Positions 33,599 through 42,747 of a stretch of DNA of 64,000 nucleotides are shown here, in pieces. Position 1 is the stretch's first letter; every line of letters begins with the position of its first letter. This DNA comes from JAJFUV01 sp964384215 (GTDB taxonomy: Bacteria; Acidobacteriota; Terriglobia; Bryobacterales; Bryobacteraceae): assembly GCA_964384215.1 (NCBI GenBank), contig CAYLLB010000009.1:1-64000 (forward strand), read 5' to 3'. Below the pieces are notes generated by a model that saw only the letters and a list, made by a program, of their open reading frames with translations, was not told the origin of the DNA and did not search any database. A program made the translations under genes and the position numbers.

Positions 33599-33638
33599 TA
33601 CAGTGACGCCGTTCCCGTGCGGTCCCGTCCAAACGCCA

Positions 33639-33667
33639 AGTTAATCCAGTCATTCCAACGAAGTCAA
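33639..33667 (-). promoter_or_regulatory. Putative promoter of rsbW-like operon
   Basis: On the minus strand TTGACT (33667-33662) is followed by a 17-base spacer and TTAACT (33644-33639), putting the TSS near 33632, about 34 bases before the ATG at 33598. The -10 is weak (3/6), so this is tentative. A symmetrical GAGATTATCTC at 33687-33697 lies just upstream, at the end of the next gene. Confidence 0.4.
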
Positions 33668-33692
33668 CGAATTTCGATAAACAGAGATTATC

Positions 33693-34457
33693 TCACTGTC
33701 GCCGGGCGATTGCTTCAAGGTTGCTGCCCAGATGCTTCACCAGGGGGAGACGGATGAGCAGCTCATCGACAGCGCGCGCCACCTGGTAGCCCGCGCGCCA
33801 GGAGGGCAATAGCCCGGCCAGCGGGCTGGAGACGAAATCATAGAAACCCACGTGACAGATGAGGCCCGCGGCCTCGAACCAGAGCTCGAGTTGCTTCCGG
33901 TCGAGCTCGCGCTCATCCGGGCTCTGGTAGCTGCGCATGAGCTTGGGAAAGAGAATTCGCCCCACGGCCCCCGACAAGCGCCTACGGCTGGGGTCAATCG
34001 AGTAGAAACGGCCTCCGGCGGCGAGCAGGCGGCGGATGTGGCCGAGGGTAAGTTGGAGTGCGTCGTCGGGCAAATGGTGCAGCAGAAAGATGGCGTAGAT
34101 CAGGTCGAATGAGCAGGGTTCGAAGGGCATCTCCTCCAGGCTGCCCTCCAAGAAACTCGCGTTGTGCAGGTCAGCGCGCGCGGCGTCCTCGCGCGCCTGC
34201 CGGATGGCGGTCGGAGAAATGTCGATGCCCACCAGTTGGCCGACCCTGGGCGCGATGAGCATCTCGGTGTCGCCGATGCCGCAGCCCAGGCTGAGAACGC
34301 GAGCATGCGGGTTGCCGGCCGTGAGGGAAAGAATGCGTCCGGCCATGTGCGCGCGCAGGGCCTTGACGGCCGGCTTGGCGAAATGTTGCTGTGCGAAGCC
34401 GCCATAAAGGGCGTCGTGGTAAGCGCGCTCGCGCGCCCGCGCCGGATCCGGATTCAT
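33693..34457 (-). CDS. Class I SAM-dependent methyltransferase
   Basis: The 254-residue protein has motif I 'VLSLGCGIGDTEML' (about residues 54-67), 'VGIDISPTAI', and 'FDLIYAIFLLHHLPDDALQLTLGHIRRLLAAGGRFYSIDPS', a typical methyltransferase_25/11 layout with a 'D' at the catalytic-side loop. The C-terminal part is helical with a hydrophobic stretch ('SSPLAGLLPSWRAGYQVARA'). Substrate unknown. It is transcribed leftward, divergent from the oxidoreductase at 34516, and converges on nothing; the rsbW promoter lies just beyond its stop. Confidence 0.85.
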   Translation of the reverse strand: MNPDPARARERAYHDALYGGFAQQHFAKPAVKALRAHMAGRILSLTAGNPHARVLSLGCGIGDTEMLIAPRVGQLVGIDISPTAIRQAREDAARADLHNASFLEGSLEEMPFEPCSFDLIYAIFLLHHLPDDALQLTLGHIRRLLAAGGRFYSIDPSRRRLSGAVGRILFPKLMRSYQSPDERELDRKQLELWFEAAGLICHVGFYDFVSSPLAGLLPSWRAGYQVARAVDELLIRLPLVKHLGSNLEAIARRQ

Positions 34458-34515
34458 GCCTTGAGCTTAACAGGCGCAGATGGGTTGCGGATGCATTTGC
34501 TACGCTGGGGATGCA

Positions 34516-37131
34516 ATGAGCGCGCACGAACCCTTTCATTTCCACAGCCTGGATGAAGTAAGGCAACGCATCAGCGAATTGGGTCTTGATCTCGATCTGA
34601 GTGAGGACCTCAGCCCACTGGCGCAACCGCTCAAAGCCGGCGATTTCAACATCCCGAACCGCATGGTCGTGCTGCCCATGGAAGGCTGCGACGGCACGCC
34701 CGGCGGGGCGCCGGACGAGTTGACTTTCCGCCGCTACAAGCGGTTCGCCGCCGGCGGCGCGGGGCTGCTCTGGATCGAAGCCACGGCGGTGGTGGAGCAG
34801 GGACGCGCCAACCCGCGGCAGATCTGGCTACGCAAGGAGAATGTGGGGGCGTTTGCGCGGCTGGTAGAGGAGACGCACCAGGCGGCGAGGGAATCGATGG
34901 GCCCCAGCCATCGTCCCCTGATGATCGCCCAGCTCACACACTCGGGCCGGTACTCGCGCCCCGGGCGCGCGCCGCGGCCCATCATCGCGCACCATTCCAA
35001 GTTCATCGACCCGGTGCAGAAGCTGCCGCCGGACTATCCGCTGATCTCGGACGAAGAGTTGGAGCGCCTGGAAGATCTCTACGTGGAAGCGGCGGTGTGC
35101 GCGCAGTGGGCGGGCTTCGACGGTGTGGACGTGAAGGCGTGCCACCGCTACCTGATCAGCGAGCTGCATGCCTCTTACACGCGCGAAAACAGCCGGTACG
35201 GCGGGAGTTGGGAGAACCGCTCGCGCTTCTTCCGCAACATCGTGAAGAAGATCCGCCAGGCGGCGCCGGGCCTCATCGTAACCTCGCGCATGAACGCCCA
35301 CGACGCCATGGCGTACCCCTACGGCTTCGGAATGGATCCGGACGACCCCTCCAAGCCGTGCCTGGACGAGCCGATCGACTTGGTGCGGTTCCTGGCCGAG
35401 AACGGCGCGCCGCTGGTGAACATCACCATCGGTAATCCCTACTTCAATCCGCATGTCAACCGGCCGTTCGACCTGCCCGTGGCCGGCGCGCCGATGCCGC
35501 CAGAACATCCGCTGGTTGGCATCGCCCGCTTCGTGCACATCGTGAGGGACATCCAGAAAGCCGTGCCGGAGATCGCCGTGATCGGCGGCGGAACTTCATG
35601 GCTGCGGCAGTATTTCCCGAACCTGGCGGCCGCCATCGTGCGCAACGGCTGGGCGTCGATGATGGGAGCCGGGCGGATGTCGTTCGCCTATCCGGACTTT
35701 CCAAAGGACGTGCTGGAACGCGGCAAACTGGAACCCGAGCGCTGCTGCGTGGCCTGCTCGGCCTGTACGCAGATCATGCGCGACGGCGGGCGCAGCGGCT
35801 GCGTCCCGCGCGACTCCGCTATCTACGAGCCGATCTACAAGGCCGGCCGCGCCGAGGCCCTCGACACCATCCTGGCCGAGGCCAACACCTGCCGCCAGTG
35901 CAACGATCCCACCTGCGTGCGAGGCTGCCCGGCGAGAGTCGACATTCCGCGTTTCGTCGGTCACATCGCGGCGGGCCGCTTCCGCGAGGCCTACGAAACC
36001 CTTCGCGAGCAGAACCTGCTGGCCGCCGTGTGCGGCTACGTGTGCCCGGCCGAAACGCAGTGCGAAGCCGAGTGCATCAACGAGCATTACGATAAGCACG
36101 TGCCCATTCAACATTTGCAGCGCTGGGTAAGCAGAAAGGCGGTGGAGGAAGGATGGGCCGCCGAGCCGCGTCCCCGGCGCCCGGCCACCGGCAAACGCGT
36201 GGCGGTGCTCGGCGCCGGAGCGGCGGGAGTTTCCGCCGCGGCCACCCTGGCTTCGCTGGGATACAAGGTTGTGCTGTTCGATCGAGCTCCACAGGTCGGC
36301 GGAACCGCTCGCGCCACGATCCCCTCCGAGCGATTGCCGATCCCGGTGCTGCAGCGGGAAGTGGATGATGTATTGGCCAGTTGCGGCGGCGTCGAACGGC
36401 GGCAGGCTGACTTCGGCGCCACCCTCTCGCTGGATCAAATCCAGTCCGAGGGCTTCGCGGCGGTGCTGGTGGCGCTGGGACTGAGCAAGTCCGTGGCGCT
36501 CGGTGCGACGCGGCCGGCGAGCGGCGTGGCGAGCGCCCTGGAGTTTTTGGAACGGATCAAGGCTGGCGGGCGGGTCGAAGGCAGTGTGTTGGTTCTTGGT
36601 GGCGGCAATACGGCCATCGATGCCGCTCTGTCGGCCAAGCGCGCCGGTGCGAGCGACGTAGCCGTCGTCTACCGGCGGTCCTTCGAGGAGATGCCCGCCT
36701 GGCCCGCCGAGCGCGCCGCGGCCGTCAAGGCGGGCGTGAACTTTTTGATTCTGACGCAGCCGCTTGAGTATCTGACCGCCGGGGCGGGAAAGCTCACGGG
36801 TCTCAAAGTGATCCGCACGCGGCTCGGAGCGCCCGGCGAGGACGGCCGCCGCAAGCCGGAGCCTATTCCGGGCACCGAGCACGTGCTGCCGGCCGATCTC
36901 GTGGTGGAGGCCATCGGGCAGCAGGCCGGCGACGATATCCGCCAGGCGCTCACCGGCGTCGAGTTCACGCACCGGGGCTTAGCGAAGACGCTGCCCGGAA
37001 GTTTCGAAACCACGCGCGCGATGGTTTTCGTGGCCGGGGACCTGATGAACGGCGGCACCACGGTGGTACGCGCGGTGGCGGAAGGGCGCGACGCGGCCCG
37101 CGAAATCGACGCGCGATTGACGCGCGCCTAG
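34516..37131 (+). CDS. Fused OYE-type flavin oxidoreductase and GltD/DPD-like FAD/Fe-S oxidoreductase
   Basis: The 871-residue protein starts at ATG 34516. Residues about 30-400 are an Old Yellow Enzyme-type FMN barrel ('LPMEGCDGTPGG', 'IAQLTHSGRYSRPGR', 'GFDGVDVKACHRYLISE', 'SRYGGSWENRSRF'). A Cys set follows ('CCVACSACTQIMRDGGRSGC', the [4Fe-4S] site of dienoyl-CoA reductases), then a second Fe-S domain ('CRQCNDPTCVRGCPA' and 'CGYVCPAETQCEAEC') as in GltD and dihydropyrimidine dehydrogenase, and a FAD/NAD part ('GAGAAGVSAAATLASLGYKV', 'GGGNTAIDAAL'). It would pass electrons from NAD(P)H through FAD and clusters to FMN. Substrate unknown (enoate, dienoyl-CoA or amine). Its stop overlaps the convergent gene by 3 bases. 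Confidence 0.88.
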   Translation: MSAHEPFHFHSLDEVRQRISELGLDLDLSEDLSPLAQPLKAGDFNIPNRMVVLPMEGCDGTPGGAPDELTFRRYKRFAAGGAGLLWIEATAVVEQGRANPRQIWLRKENVGAFARLVEETHQAARESMGPSHRPLMIAQLTHSGRYSRPGRAPRPIIAHHSKFIDPVQKLPPDYPLISDEELERLEDLYVEAAVCAQWAGFDGVDVKACHRYLISELHASYTRENSRYGGSWENRSRFFRNIVKKIRQAAPGLIVTSRMNAHDAMAYPYGFGMDPDDPSKPCLDEPIDLVRFLAENGAPLVNITIGNPYFNPHVNRPFDLPVAGAPMPPEHPLVGIARFVHIVRDIQKAVPEIAVIGGGTSWLRQYFPNLAAAIVRNGWASMMGAGRMSFAYPDFPKDVLERGKLEPERCCVACSACTQIMRDGGRSGCVPRDSAIYEPIYKAGRAEALDTILAEANTCRQCNDPTCVRGCPARVDIPRFVGHIAAGRFREAYETLREQNLLAAVCGYVCPAETQCEAECINEHYDKHVPIQHLQRWVSRKAVEEGWAAEPRPRRPATGKRVAVLGAGAAGVSAAATLASLGYKVVLFDRAPQVGGTARATIPSERLPIPVLQREVDDVLASCGGVERRQADFGATLSLDQIQSEGFAAVLVALGLSKSVALGATRPASGVASALEFLERIKAGGRVEGSVLVLGGGNTAIDAALSAKRAGASDVAVVYRRSFEEMPAWPAERAAAVKAGVNFLILTQPLEYLTAGAGKLTGLKVIRTRLGAPGEDGRRKPEPIPGTEHVLPADLVVEAIGQQAGDDIRQALTGVEFTHRGLAKTLPGSFETTRAMVFVAGDLMNGGTTVVRAVAEGRDAAREIDARLTRA

Positions 37132-38519
37132 TTGACCGGCGCCACTGCTGCCGGGCGGCTCTGGCGAAATACAGAATCGGCGACGGTGGAGGGCGGAAGG
37201 CTCTGCCCGAATAGGTGCCCTTGCAGCAGATCGCAGCCTGCAAGGCGGAGCGCCGCGAGTTGGCGCTCGTTTTCCACGCCTTCGGCGACGACTCCAAGAC
37301 CCAGGCCGTGGGCCAGCCGGATGACGGTTTCCACCAACGGCGTCACCGTGCCGCCGGTCACTTCCAACAGGAACGACCGGTCGATCTTGAGGGCGTCGAG
37401 CGGTAGGCGGCGCAGGTACGCAAGCGACGAGTATCCGGTGCCGAAATCGTCAATCGCGATGCGCACACCCAAAGCGCGCAGCTTGGTCATCCTGCGCACG
37501 GACTCATCGAGGTCGCGCATCAGCGTGCTCTCGGTGACCTCGAGAGCCAGCCATCGCGGGTCGAGGCCGGTGTCGGACAAGGTCCCTGTGACCATGTGCA
37601 TGAAATCCGGCCTGGCAAACTCCACGGCGGAAACGTTGACCGAAATGCGAACCGGCACGTGGCCGGTATCCTGCCATTCGACGTTCTGCCGGCAGGCTTC
37701 GCCGAGCACCCAGGCTCCGATCGGGACGATCATCCCCGACTCCTCGGCGATAGGGATGAATTCGGCCGGACCGATGCGGCCCAACTTGGGATGGTTCCAT
37801 TCGAGGAGGGCTTCCAACCCCGCCAGGCGGCCTTCCAGGTCCACCTGGGGTTGGTATCGCAATCGGAATTCGTGCCTAGCCAAGGCGCGGCGTAAATCCG
37901 TTTCGAGCGAAAGCCTGGTCCGTGCGGCCTCTCCAATGGCCCGCGTGAAGCGAACCACCTGCTGGCGGCTGCCGGGTGCCGCGCGGAACGCTGCCGCGCC
38001 GGCATGCCGAAGAAGCGTTTCGGCGTCCAGGCCGTCCTCCGGGTAAACGCTCAATCCCATACATGCCGGCAGGAACATTTCCTGACCGTCCACTTCAAAA
38101 GGCCTATTGAAAGCATCCAGAACGATTCCGGCTTTCCAAGCCGCGTCGCGCGGATTCTCCAGCCTGCAAAAGGCGAGCGCGAACTCGCTGCCGCTCATAC
38201 GGGCGACGAAGTCGTTCGGTTCGAGCAAGTTGGAGAGACGGCTGGCTACCTGCCGGAGCAGGCTGTCCCCCGTCGCGTGCCCCAGCGTGGCATTGATCCG
38301 CCGGAAATGGCCGATGTCGATCAGGGCGATAGCGGGGAACCACCCGCGCCAGTGCGCCTTCGCGATCGCGTCTTTGAACCGCTCCTCGAAGACGGTGCGA
38401 TTGGGGAGGCCTGTCAAGGCGTCGTTCTGCGGATAGCGAGCCAGCGTGCCGGAGGCTGCATCGAAGAGGCTCTGGAAACAGACGCCTCCATGTGGGCCGA
38501 ACAGTGTGCGCATCGACAT
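37128..38519 (-). CDS. GGDEF(degenerate)-EAL protein, likely c-di-GMP phosphodiesterase
   Basis: The 463-residue protein has a short N-terminus, a GGDEF-fold domain (about 30-180) with 'LTGLPNRTVF' but 'MSGSEFA' where GGDEF should be, so cyclase activity is unlikely, and an EAL domain (about 205-445) that keeps 'ALEALLEW', 'NVSAVEF', 'LEVTEST', 'AIDDFGTGYSSL', 'LKIDRSF' and 'VVAEGVENE'. This set supports active c-di-GMP hydrolysis to pGpG. No membrane or PAS sensor domain is seen. It is divergent from the TPR/barrel protein at 38686 (166-base gap), whose polysaccharide-export look makes c-di-GMP control plausible. Confidence 0.88.
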   Translation of the reverse strand: MSMRTLFGPHGGVCFQSLFDAASGTLARYPQNDALTGLPNRTVFEERFKDAIAKAHWRGWFPAIALIDIGHFRRINATLGHATGDSLLRQVASRLSNLLEPNDFVARMSGSEFALAFCRLENPRDAAWKAGIVLDAFNRPFEVDGQEMFLPACMGLSVYPEDGLDAETLLRHAGAAAFRAAPGSRQQVVRFTRAIGEAARTRLSLETDLRRALARHEFRLRYQPQVDLEGRLAGLEALLEWNHPKLGRIGPAEFIPIAEESGMIVPIGAWVLGEACRQNVEWQDTGHVPVRISVNVSAVEFARPDFMHMVTGTLSDTGLDPRWLALEVTESTLMRDLDESVRRMTKLRALGVRIAIDDFGTGYSSLAYLRRLPLDALKIDRSFLLEVTGGTVTPLVETVIRLAHGLGLGVVAEGVENERQLAALRLAGCDLLQGHLFGQSLPPSTVADSVFRQSRPAAVAPVN

Positions 38520-38685
38520 CCGGTGTCTCTATTGATTAGTACATCAATCGCGGGTGCAATGACTCATTTTTCGAGGGGATAGCGGCTATTACGGTTCTAG
38601 TACCAAAGTTCTGGTGCTAATGAGATCACTTTTCCTGCGAAACTTCCGCCGCCGGCACACTATTCTCATAGCCCCGAGGTGTGAC

Positions 38686-40689
38686 GTGGTGTTAAGACTT
38701 TTCCTAAGTTTGGCGGGGGCCTTATCAGCTCAGGATGCGGCGGTCCTCAATCAGGCCTATGAAGCGCTGCGGGCCAAAGAGTACGATGCCGCCATCGTGC
38801 GCTTCGAGCAGGCCATCCAGCAGGCACCATCGAATGCAAGCATTCGCAAGGATTTAGCTTATACTTACCTGAAAACCGGCGCCACCGGGGCGGCACGCGA
38901 TCAGTTCGCCGCCGCCGTGCGACTGGCGCCCGGCGACTACCATACCGCGCTCGAATACGCTTTTCTGTGTTACGAGACCAGGCAGCGCGCCGAGGCTCGC
39001 CGCATTTTCGACCGAGTGCGCAAGTCGGGTGACGACGCGTCGCGCGCTACCGCCGAACAGGCCTTCGAGAACGTCGATCGTCCGTTGCGGGAGGGAATCG
39101 CCCGCTGGACGCGCGCGCTCGAAGCCGATCCGGACGACTTCAGCGCGCATTTCGAACTGGCGCGGCTGGCCGAGGAGCGCGACGAACTGGACCTGGCGGC
39201 TGCGCATTACGAACGCGCATGGCGCTTACGGCCGGAACTGCGCAACCTGCTTCTCGACATAGGGCGCATGGCCAAGGCGCGGGGGAAGCCGGAACTGGGC
39301 ATGTCCGCGCTGCTGGCGGCCTCGCGGGGTGCGGAACCGCGCACCGCCGAGGAAGCCCGCTCCTTGATGCCAGCGCGTTACCCGTATGTCTACGAGTTTC
39401 GAGCTGCGCTGGAACTCGATCCCGCCAATGTCGAACTGCGCCGCGAATTAGCCTACCTGCTGCTTGCCATGGGCAAGAAGGACGAGGCGGAGTTGGAGTT
39501 CAAAACTGTGACCGAGGCGGCCCCGCGGGACCTCCTCTCGGCCGCGCAGCTCGGTTTCCTGCGCTTGAACCGGCGGGACCTCACCGGCGCCATGCCTCTG
39601 TTCGAACGAGTACTCAAAGGCGACGACGAAGAACTCGCCGACCGCGTGCGTTCGGCGCTGAAGCTGCCGCAGACCCTAAAGCGCCGCTCGGAGACCCCCA
39701 AGCACAAGATCTCGATGGAGGCCAAGACGCTGGCCGAGCACAGCTACGAAAAAGGCTACATGAAGGACGCGCTCAAGTACTTGTTGGTGGCCAACGAAAT
39801 CGACCCGGTGGATTTTGAAGTGATGCTGAAATTGGGCTGGACGAACAATATCCTCAAAAACGACAAGGAAGCGGTGCGTTGGTTCAGCCTGGCCCGCAAG
39901 AGCCCGGACCCCGCCGTGGCGGCCGAAGCCGACCGCGCCTGGAGGAACCTGCGCCGCGACAACTCAACCGTGCGCGCCAGTGCGTGGATCTTCCCGTTCT
40001 ATTCCTCGCGCTGGCATGACCTGTTCTCCTACGGCCAGTTCAAGACCGACTTCCGCCTCGGCAAACTCCCCCTGCGGCCGTATCTTTCGACCCGGTTCAT
40101 CGGGGACACGCGCCGCACCACCGGGGAAGCCGCGCCGCAGTATCTCAGCGAAAGCTCGCTCATTTTCGGCGCGGGGGTGACCACCAACACGTATAAAGGC
40201 CTGATGGCGTGGGGCGAAGCCGGTACGGCGGTAAGTTACCTGGGCGAGCGCCGGGACGTGGGCGGCGCGATCCCGGATTACCGCGGGGGCGTCGCGTTCG
40301 CCAAAGGCTTCGGACGCCTGCTTGGTTCGGAAACCGGCGGCACATTCTTTGAAACCAACGACGACGGCGTCTTCGTCAGCCGCTTTGACAACGACTTCCT
40401 GTTCTACACGCAGAATCGCATCGGATACACCATTGCTCCATTGGAAGAATTGGGCGGGTTCCAGGTACAGTTCTACTGGAATCAAAACCTGACCGCCGAC
40501 GTGCGGAGCCAATATTGGGCCAATTTCTATGAGACTGGCCCGGGTCTACGATTCCGTTGGCGTGCGATGCCCGCTTCGCTCTCGTTCACCGTCCATTTTC
40601 TGCGCGGCGTGTACCTGAGAAAGGAATTCGCTCCCGAGCCGACCTTTACGGATCTCCGCCTGGGCTTCTGGTATGCCATCGTCCATTAA
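38686..40689 (+). CDS. TPR plus outer-membrane barrel protein (NfrA/PgaA-like)
   Basis: From GTG 38686 (GAGGTG site upstream) the 667-residue product has a signal peptide ('RLFLSLAGALSAQ'), 8-9 TPR-like helix pairs (about 20-420), and a C-terminal region of about 240 residues rich in alternating strands ending 'LRLGFWYAIVH'. The segment 'YWANFYETGPGLRFRWRAMP' resembles the C-terminal domain of the phage N4 adsorption protein NfrA. Proteins with TPR plus barrel (NfrA, PgaA, BcsC) pass exopolysaccharide through the outer membrane. The next gene overlaps it by 17 bases, so the two are a translationally coupled pair. No glycosyltransferase is adjacent. Confidence 0.78.
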   Translation: MVLRLFLSLAGALSAQDAAVLNQAYEALRAKEYDAAIVRFEQAIQQAPSNASIRKDLAYTYLKTGATGAARDQFAAAVRLAPGDYHTALEYAFLCYETRQRAEARRIFDRVRKSGDDASRATAEQAFENVDRPLREGIARWTRALEADPDDFSAHFELARLAEERDELDLAAAHYERAWRLRPELRNLLLDIGRMAKARGKPELGMSALLAASRGAEPRTAEEARSLMPARYPYVYEFRAALELDPANVELRRELAYLLLAMGKKDEAELEFKTVTEAAPRDLLSAAQLGFLRLNRRDLTGAMPLFERVLKGDDEELADRVRSALKLPQTLKRRSETPKHKISMEAKTLAEHSYEKGYMKDALKYLLVANEIDPVDFEVMLKLGWTNNILKNDKEAVRWFSLARKSPDPAVAAEADRAWRNLRRDNSTVRASAWIFPFYSSRWHDLFSYGQFKTDFRLGKLPLRPYLSTRFIGDTRRTTGEAAPQYLSESSLIFGAGVTTNTYKGLMAWGEAGTAVSYLGERRDVGGAIPDYRGGVAFAKGFGRLLGSETGGTFFETNDDGVFVSRFDNDFLFYTQNRIGYTIAPLEELGGFQVQFYWNQNLTADVRSQYWANFYETGPGLRFRWRAMPASLSFTVHFLRGVYLRKEFAPEPTFTDLRLGFWYAIVH

Positions 40690-42685
40690 GATCTTCTTGT
40701 TACCGCTCGCGGCATGGTGTATCGCCTGGGCGCAACCGGTCGCTCGCGTGCATCACTTTCATGTACTGGGCGACGATGCCGGATCCTGGCCGGATGTGCT
40801 GCGGCCGGTCGGATTGGTGCCGGGGCAGGGAGGCGTCTACGTGATCCGGTCCGGCGAAGGCGCGCCCGGTGCGCAGTGGCTCGAACGCGCCGAACGGGGC
40901 GCCTACGTCATTCTGGAGGGCGAGAGCGAAGCGGCCGAGATGTTCGGTTTCAAGCCGGGAGTTAAACGCGTCCCGGTGCGTAATGTGGAAGATGTCCACG
41001 CGCCGAAGCTGGCCGTGATCTGGCAGAAGACGCTCGAATTGCCGGTTTGGACAGTGCCGGAGCAGGCCACGGTTTTCGCCAGGGAGCGCTGGACGGCAGC
41101 GCCGCTTGCGGCCGGTTTCCGGAAGGGCGCCGGCGCCGTATTATGGGTGGCGGTTCCGCCCGGCGAGCAGGGTTACGAGCGCTTCCCCTACCTTGCGCAG
41201 GCTCTGGTCGATCTTGGCCTGCGCCCGCCGTTCCAGTCTTCACGGCTATGGGCCTTCTTCGATTCCTCCTACCGCTTGCGCGCGGATCCGGACTACCTGG
41301 CGCGGAAATGGCGTAAGGCGGGCATTGCTGCCTTGCAGGTGGCTGCCTGGCATTTCCACGAGCCCGATCCGGCGCGCGACAAGTACCTGGATACGCTCAT
41401 CGAGGCCTGCCACAAGCAAGCCATCCTGGTCTATGCGTGGGTGGAGTTGCCGCACGTGAGCGAGAAGTTCTGGTTGGATCATCCCGAGTGGAGGGAGAAA
41501 ACCGCCCTGGGCCAGGACGCACACCTGGATTGGCGCAAGTTAATGAACCTGTCGAATCCGGACTGCGCGCGGGCGGTGGCGGACGGCTTGCGGCGCGTTA
41601 TAGGTGCGCACGATTGGGATGGAGTGAACCTGGCCGAGCTGTACTTCGAATCGCTACAGGGACACTCGAACCCATCCCGCTTCACGCCGATGAACGCCGA
41701 TATCCGCGCGGAGTTCCGCAAAACAGGCGGCTTCGACCCGGTGGAACTCTTCGACGCCGCCTCGCCCAACCACTACTCGAAAAACACCGCGGGGTTGAAG
41801 GCGTTCCTGGAATTCCGCGCGGCGCTGGCCCGGCGTATGCAAGAACATTGGATCGCCGAAGTCGAAACCATGCGCGCGGCGAAACCGCACCTCGACTTGG
41901 TGTTGACACATGTGGACGACCGTTTCGACAATCGCATGCGCGACTTGATCGGCGCTGACGCGGCGTCTTTGCTGCCCATGCTCGACCGGCATGACTTCAC
42001 GTTTCTGATCGAAGACCCGGCCACCATTTGGCACCTGGGCGCGAAGCGCTATCAGCAGATCGCGGCGAGCTATGCGCCGCTCACGCCGCACGCCTCGAAG
42101 CTGGCCATCGACATCAACATTGTCGAACGTTACCAGGACGTCTACCCCACCAAACAGCAGACCGGCACCGAACTGTTCCAGTTGGTGAACCTGGCGTCCA
42201 GGTCCTTCCCGCGCGTGTCGCTGTACTTCGAGAACTCGCTTTTGAGCGTGGACCTGCCGCTGGTATCCGCCGCTGCTTCGACCCCGAATCGCGTGGAATG
42301 GCTGGGCGGGAAGATGGTGGTGGATTCCGTGCGCGGCGTGGGAGTCCCTTGGATGGGCGGGGCGAGGGTGGACGGGCGGTTGTGGCCGGTCTGTGACGGC
42401 GATCTGGTCTGGTTGCCCGCCGGTGCCCACGCCATCGAACCCGTGGACACAACGCCCCCGCTGAGGCTGCTTGCGTTGAACGCCGACCTGCGCAGCGCTG
42501 GCGCGACGGCGCGCTCGATCGAATTCGCCTACCGGAGTCCGGCCCGCGCGCTGGCGCTGGTGGATAAACGCCCCGCCCGGATTGAGGTGGACGGTGAGAC
42601 CACGAAGATTGCCATCCGCGAGGCCGGCAACGCCTACCTGCTCCCGCTGCCGCGCGGGCAGCACCTGGTGTCGCTCGAACCCTGA
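40673..42685 (+). CDS. TIM-barrel glycoside-hydrolase-like exported protein
   Basis: The 670-residue protein has a signal peptide (residues 1-20, ending in AWAQ). The middle (about 200-480) has strands typical of a GHL-type TIM barrel: 'IAALQVAAWHFHEPDP', 'ILVYAWVELPHVSEKFWLDHPEW', 'DWDGVNLAELYFES' and 'LVLTHVDDRF'. In the related families (GHL10, PgaB C-terminal) acidic residues after such strands are catalytic, and the E in 'LAELYFES' is a candidate. The C-terminal 150 residues are beta-rich. Coupled by a 17-base overlap to the barrel protein upstream, it could trim or modify the exported glycan, as PgaB does beside PgaA. The substrate is unknown. Confidence 0.72.
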   Translation: MPSSIKIFLLPLAAWCIAWAQPVARVHHFHVLGDDAGSWPDVLRPVGLVPGQGGVYVIRSGEGAPGAQWLERAERGAYVILEGESEAAEMFGFKPGVKRVPVRNVEDVHAPKLAVIWQKTLELPVWTVPEQATVFARERWTAAPLAAGFRKGAGAVLWVAVPPGEQGYERFPYLAQALVDLGLRPPFQSSRLWAFFDSSYRLRADPDYLARKWRKAGIAALQVAAWHFHEPDPARDKYLDTLIEACHKQAILVYAWVELPHVSEKFWLDHPEWREKTALGQDAHLDWRKLMNLSNPDCARAVADGLRRVIGAHDWDGVNLAELYFESLQGHSNPSRFTPMNADIRAEFRKTGGFDPVELFDAASPNHYSKNTAGLKAFLEFRAALARRMQEHWIAEVETMRAAKPHLDLVLTHVDDRFDNRMRDLIGADAASLLPMLDRHDFTFLIEDPATIWHLGAKRYQQIAASYAPLTPHASKLAIDINIVERYQDVYPTKQQTGTELFQLVNLASRSFPRVSLYFENSLLSVDLPLVSAAASTPNRVEWLGGKMVVDSVRGVGVPWMGGARVDGRLWPVCDGDLVWLPAGAHAIEPVDTTPPLRLLALNADLRSAGATARSIEFAYRSPARALALVDKRPARIEVDGETTKIAIREAGNAYLLPLPRGQHLVSLEP

Positions 42686-42747
42686 CCGGGACGGCGCGCG
42701 ACGCGGTTCCATGATAGTTTGGTTAGTAGAGGTATCGATTCCACGCC

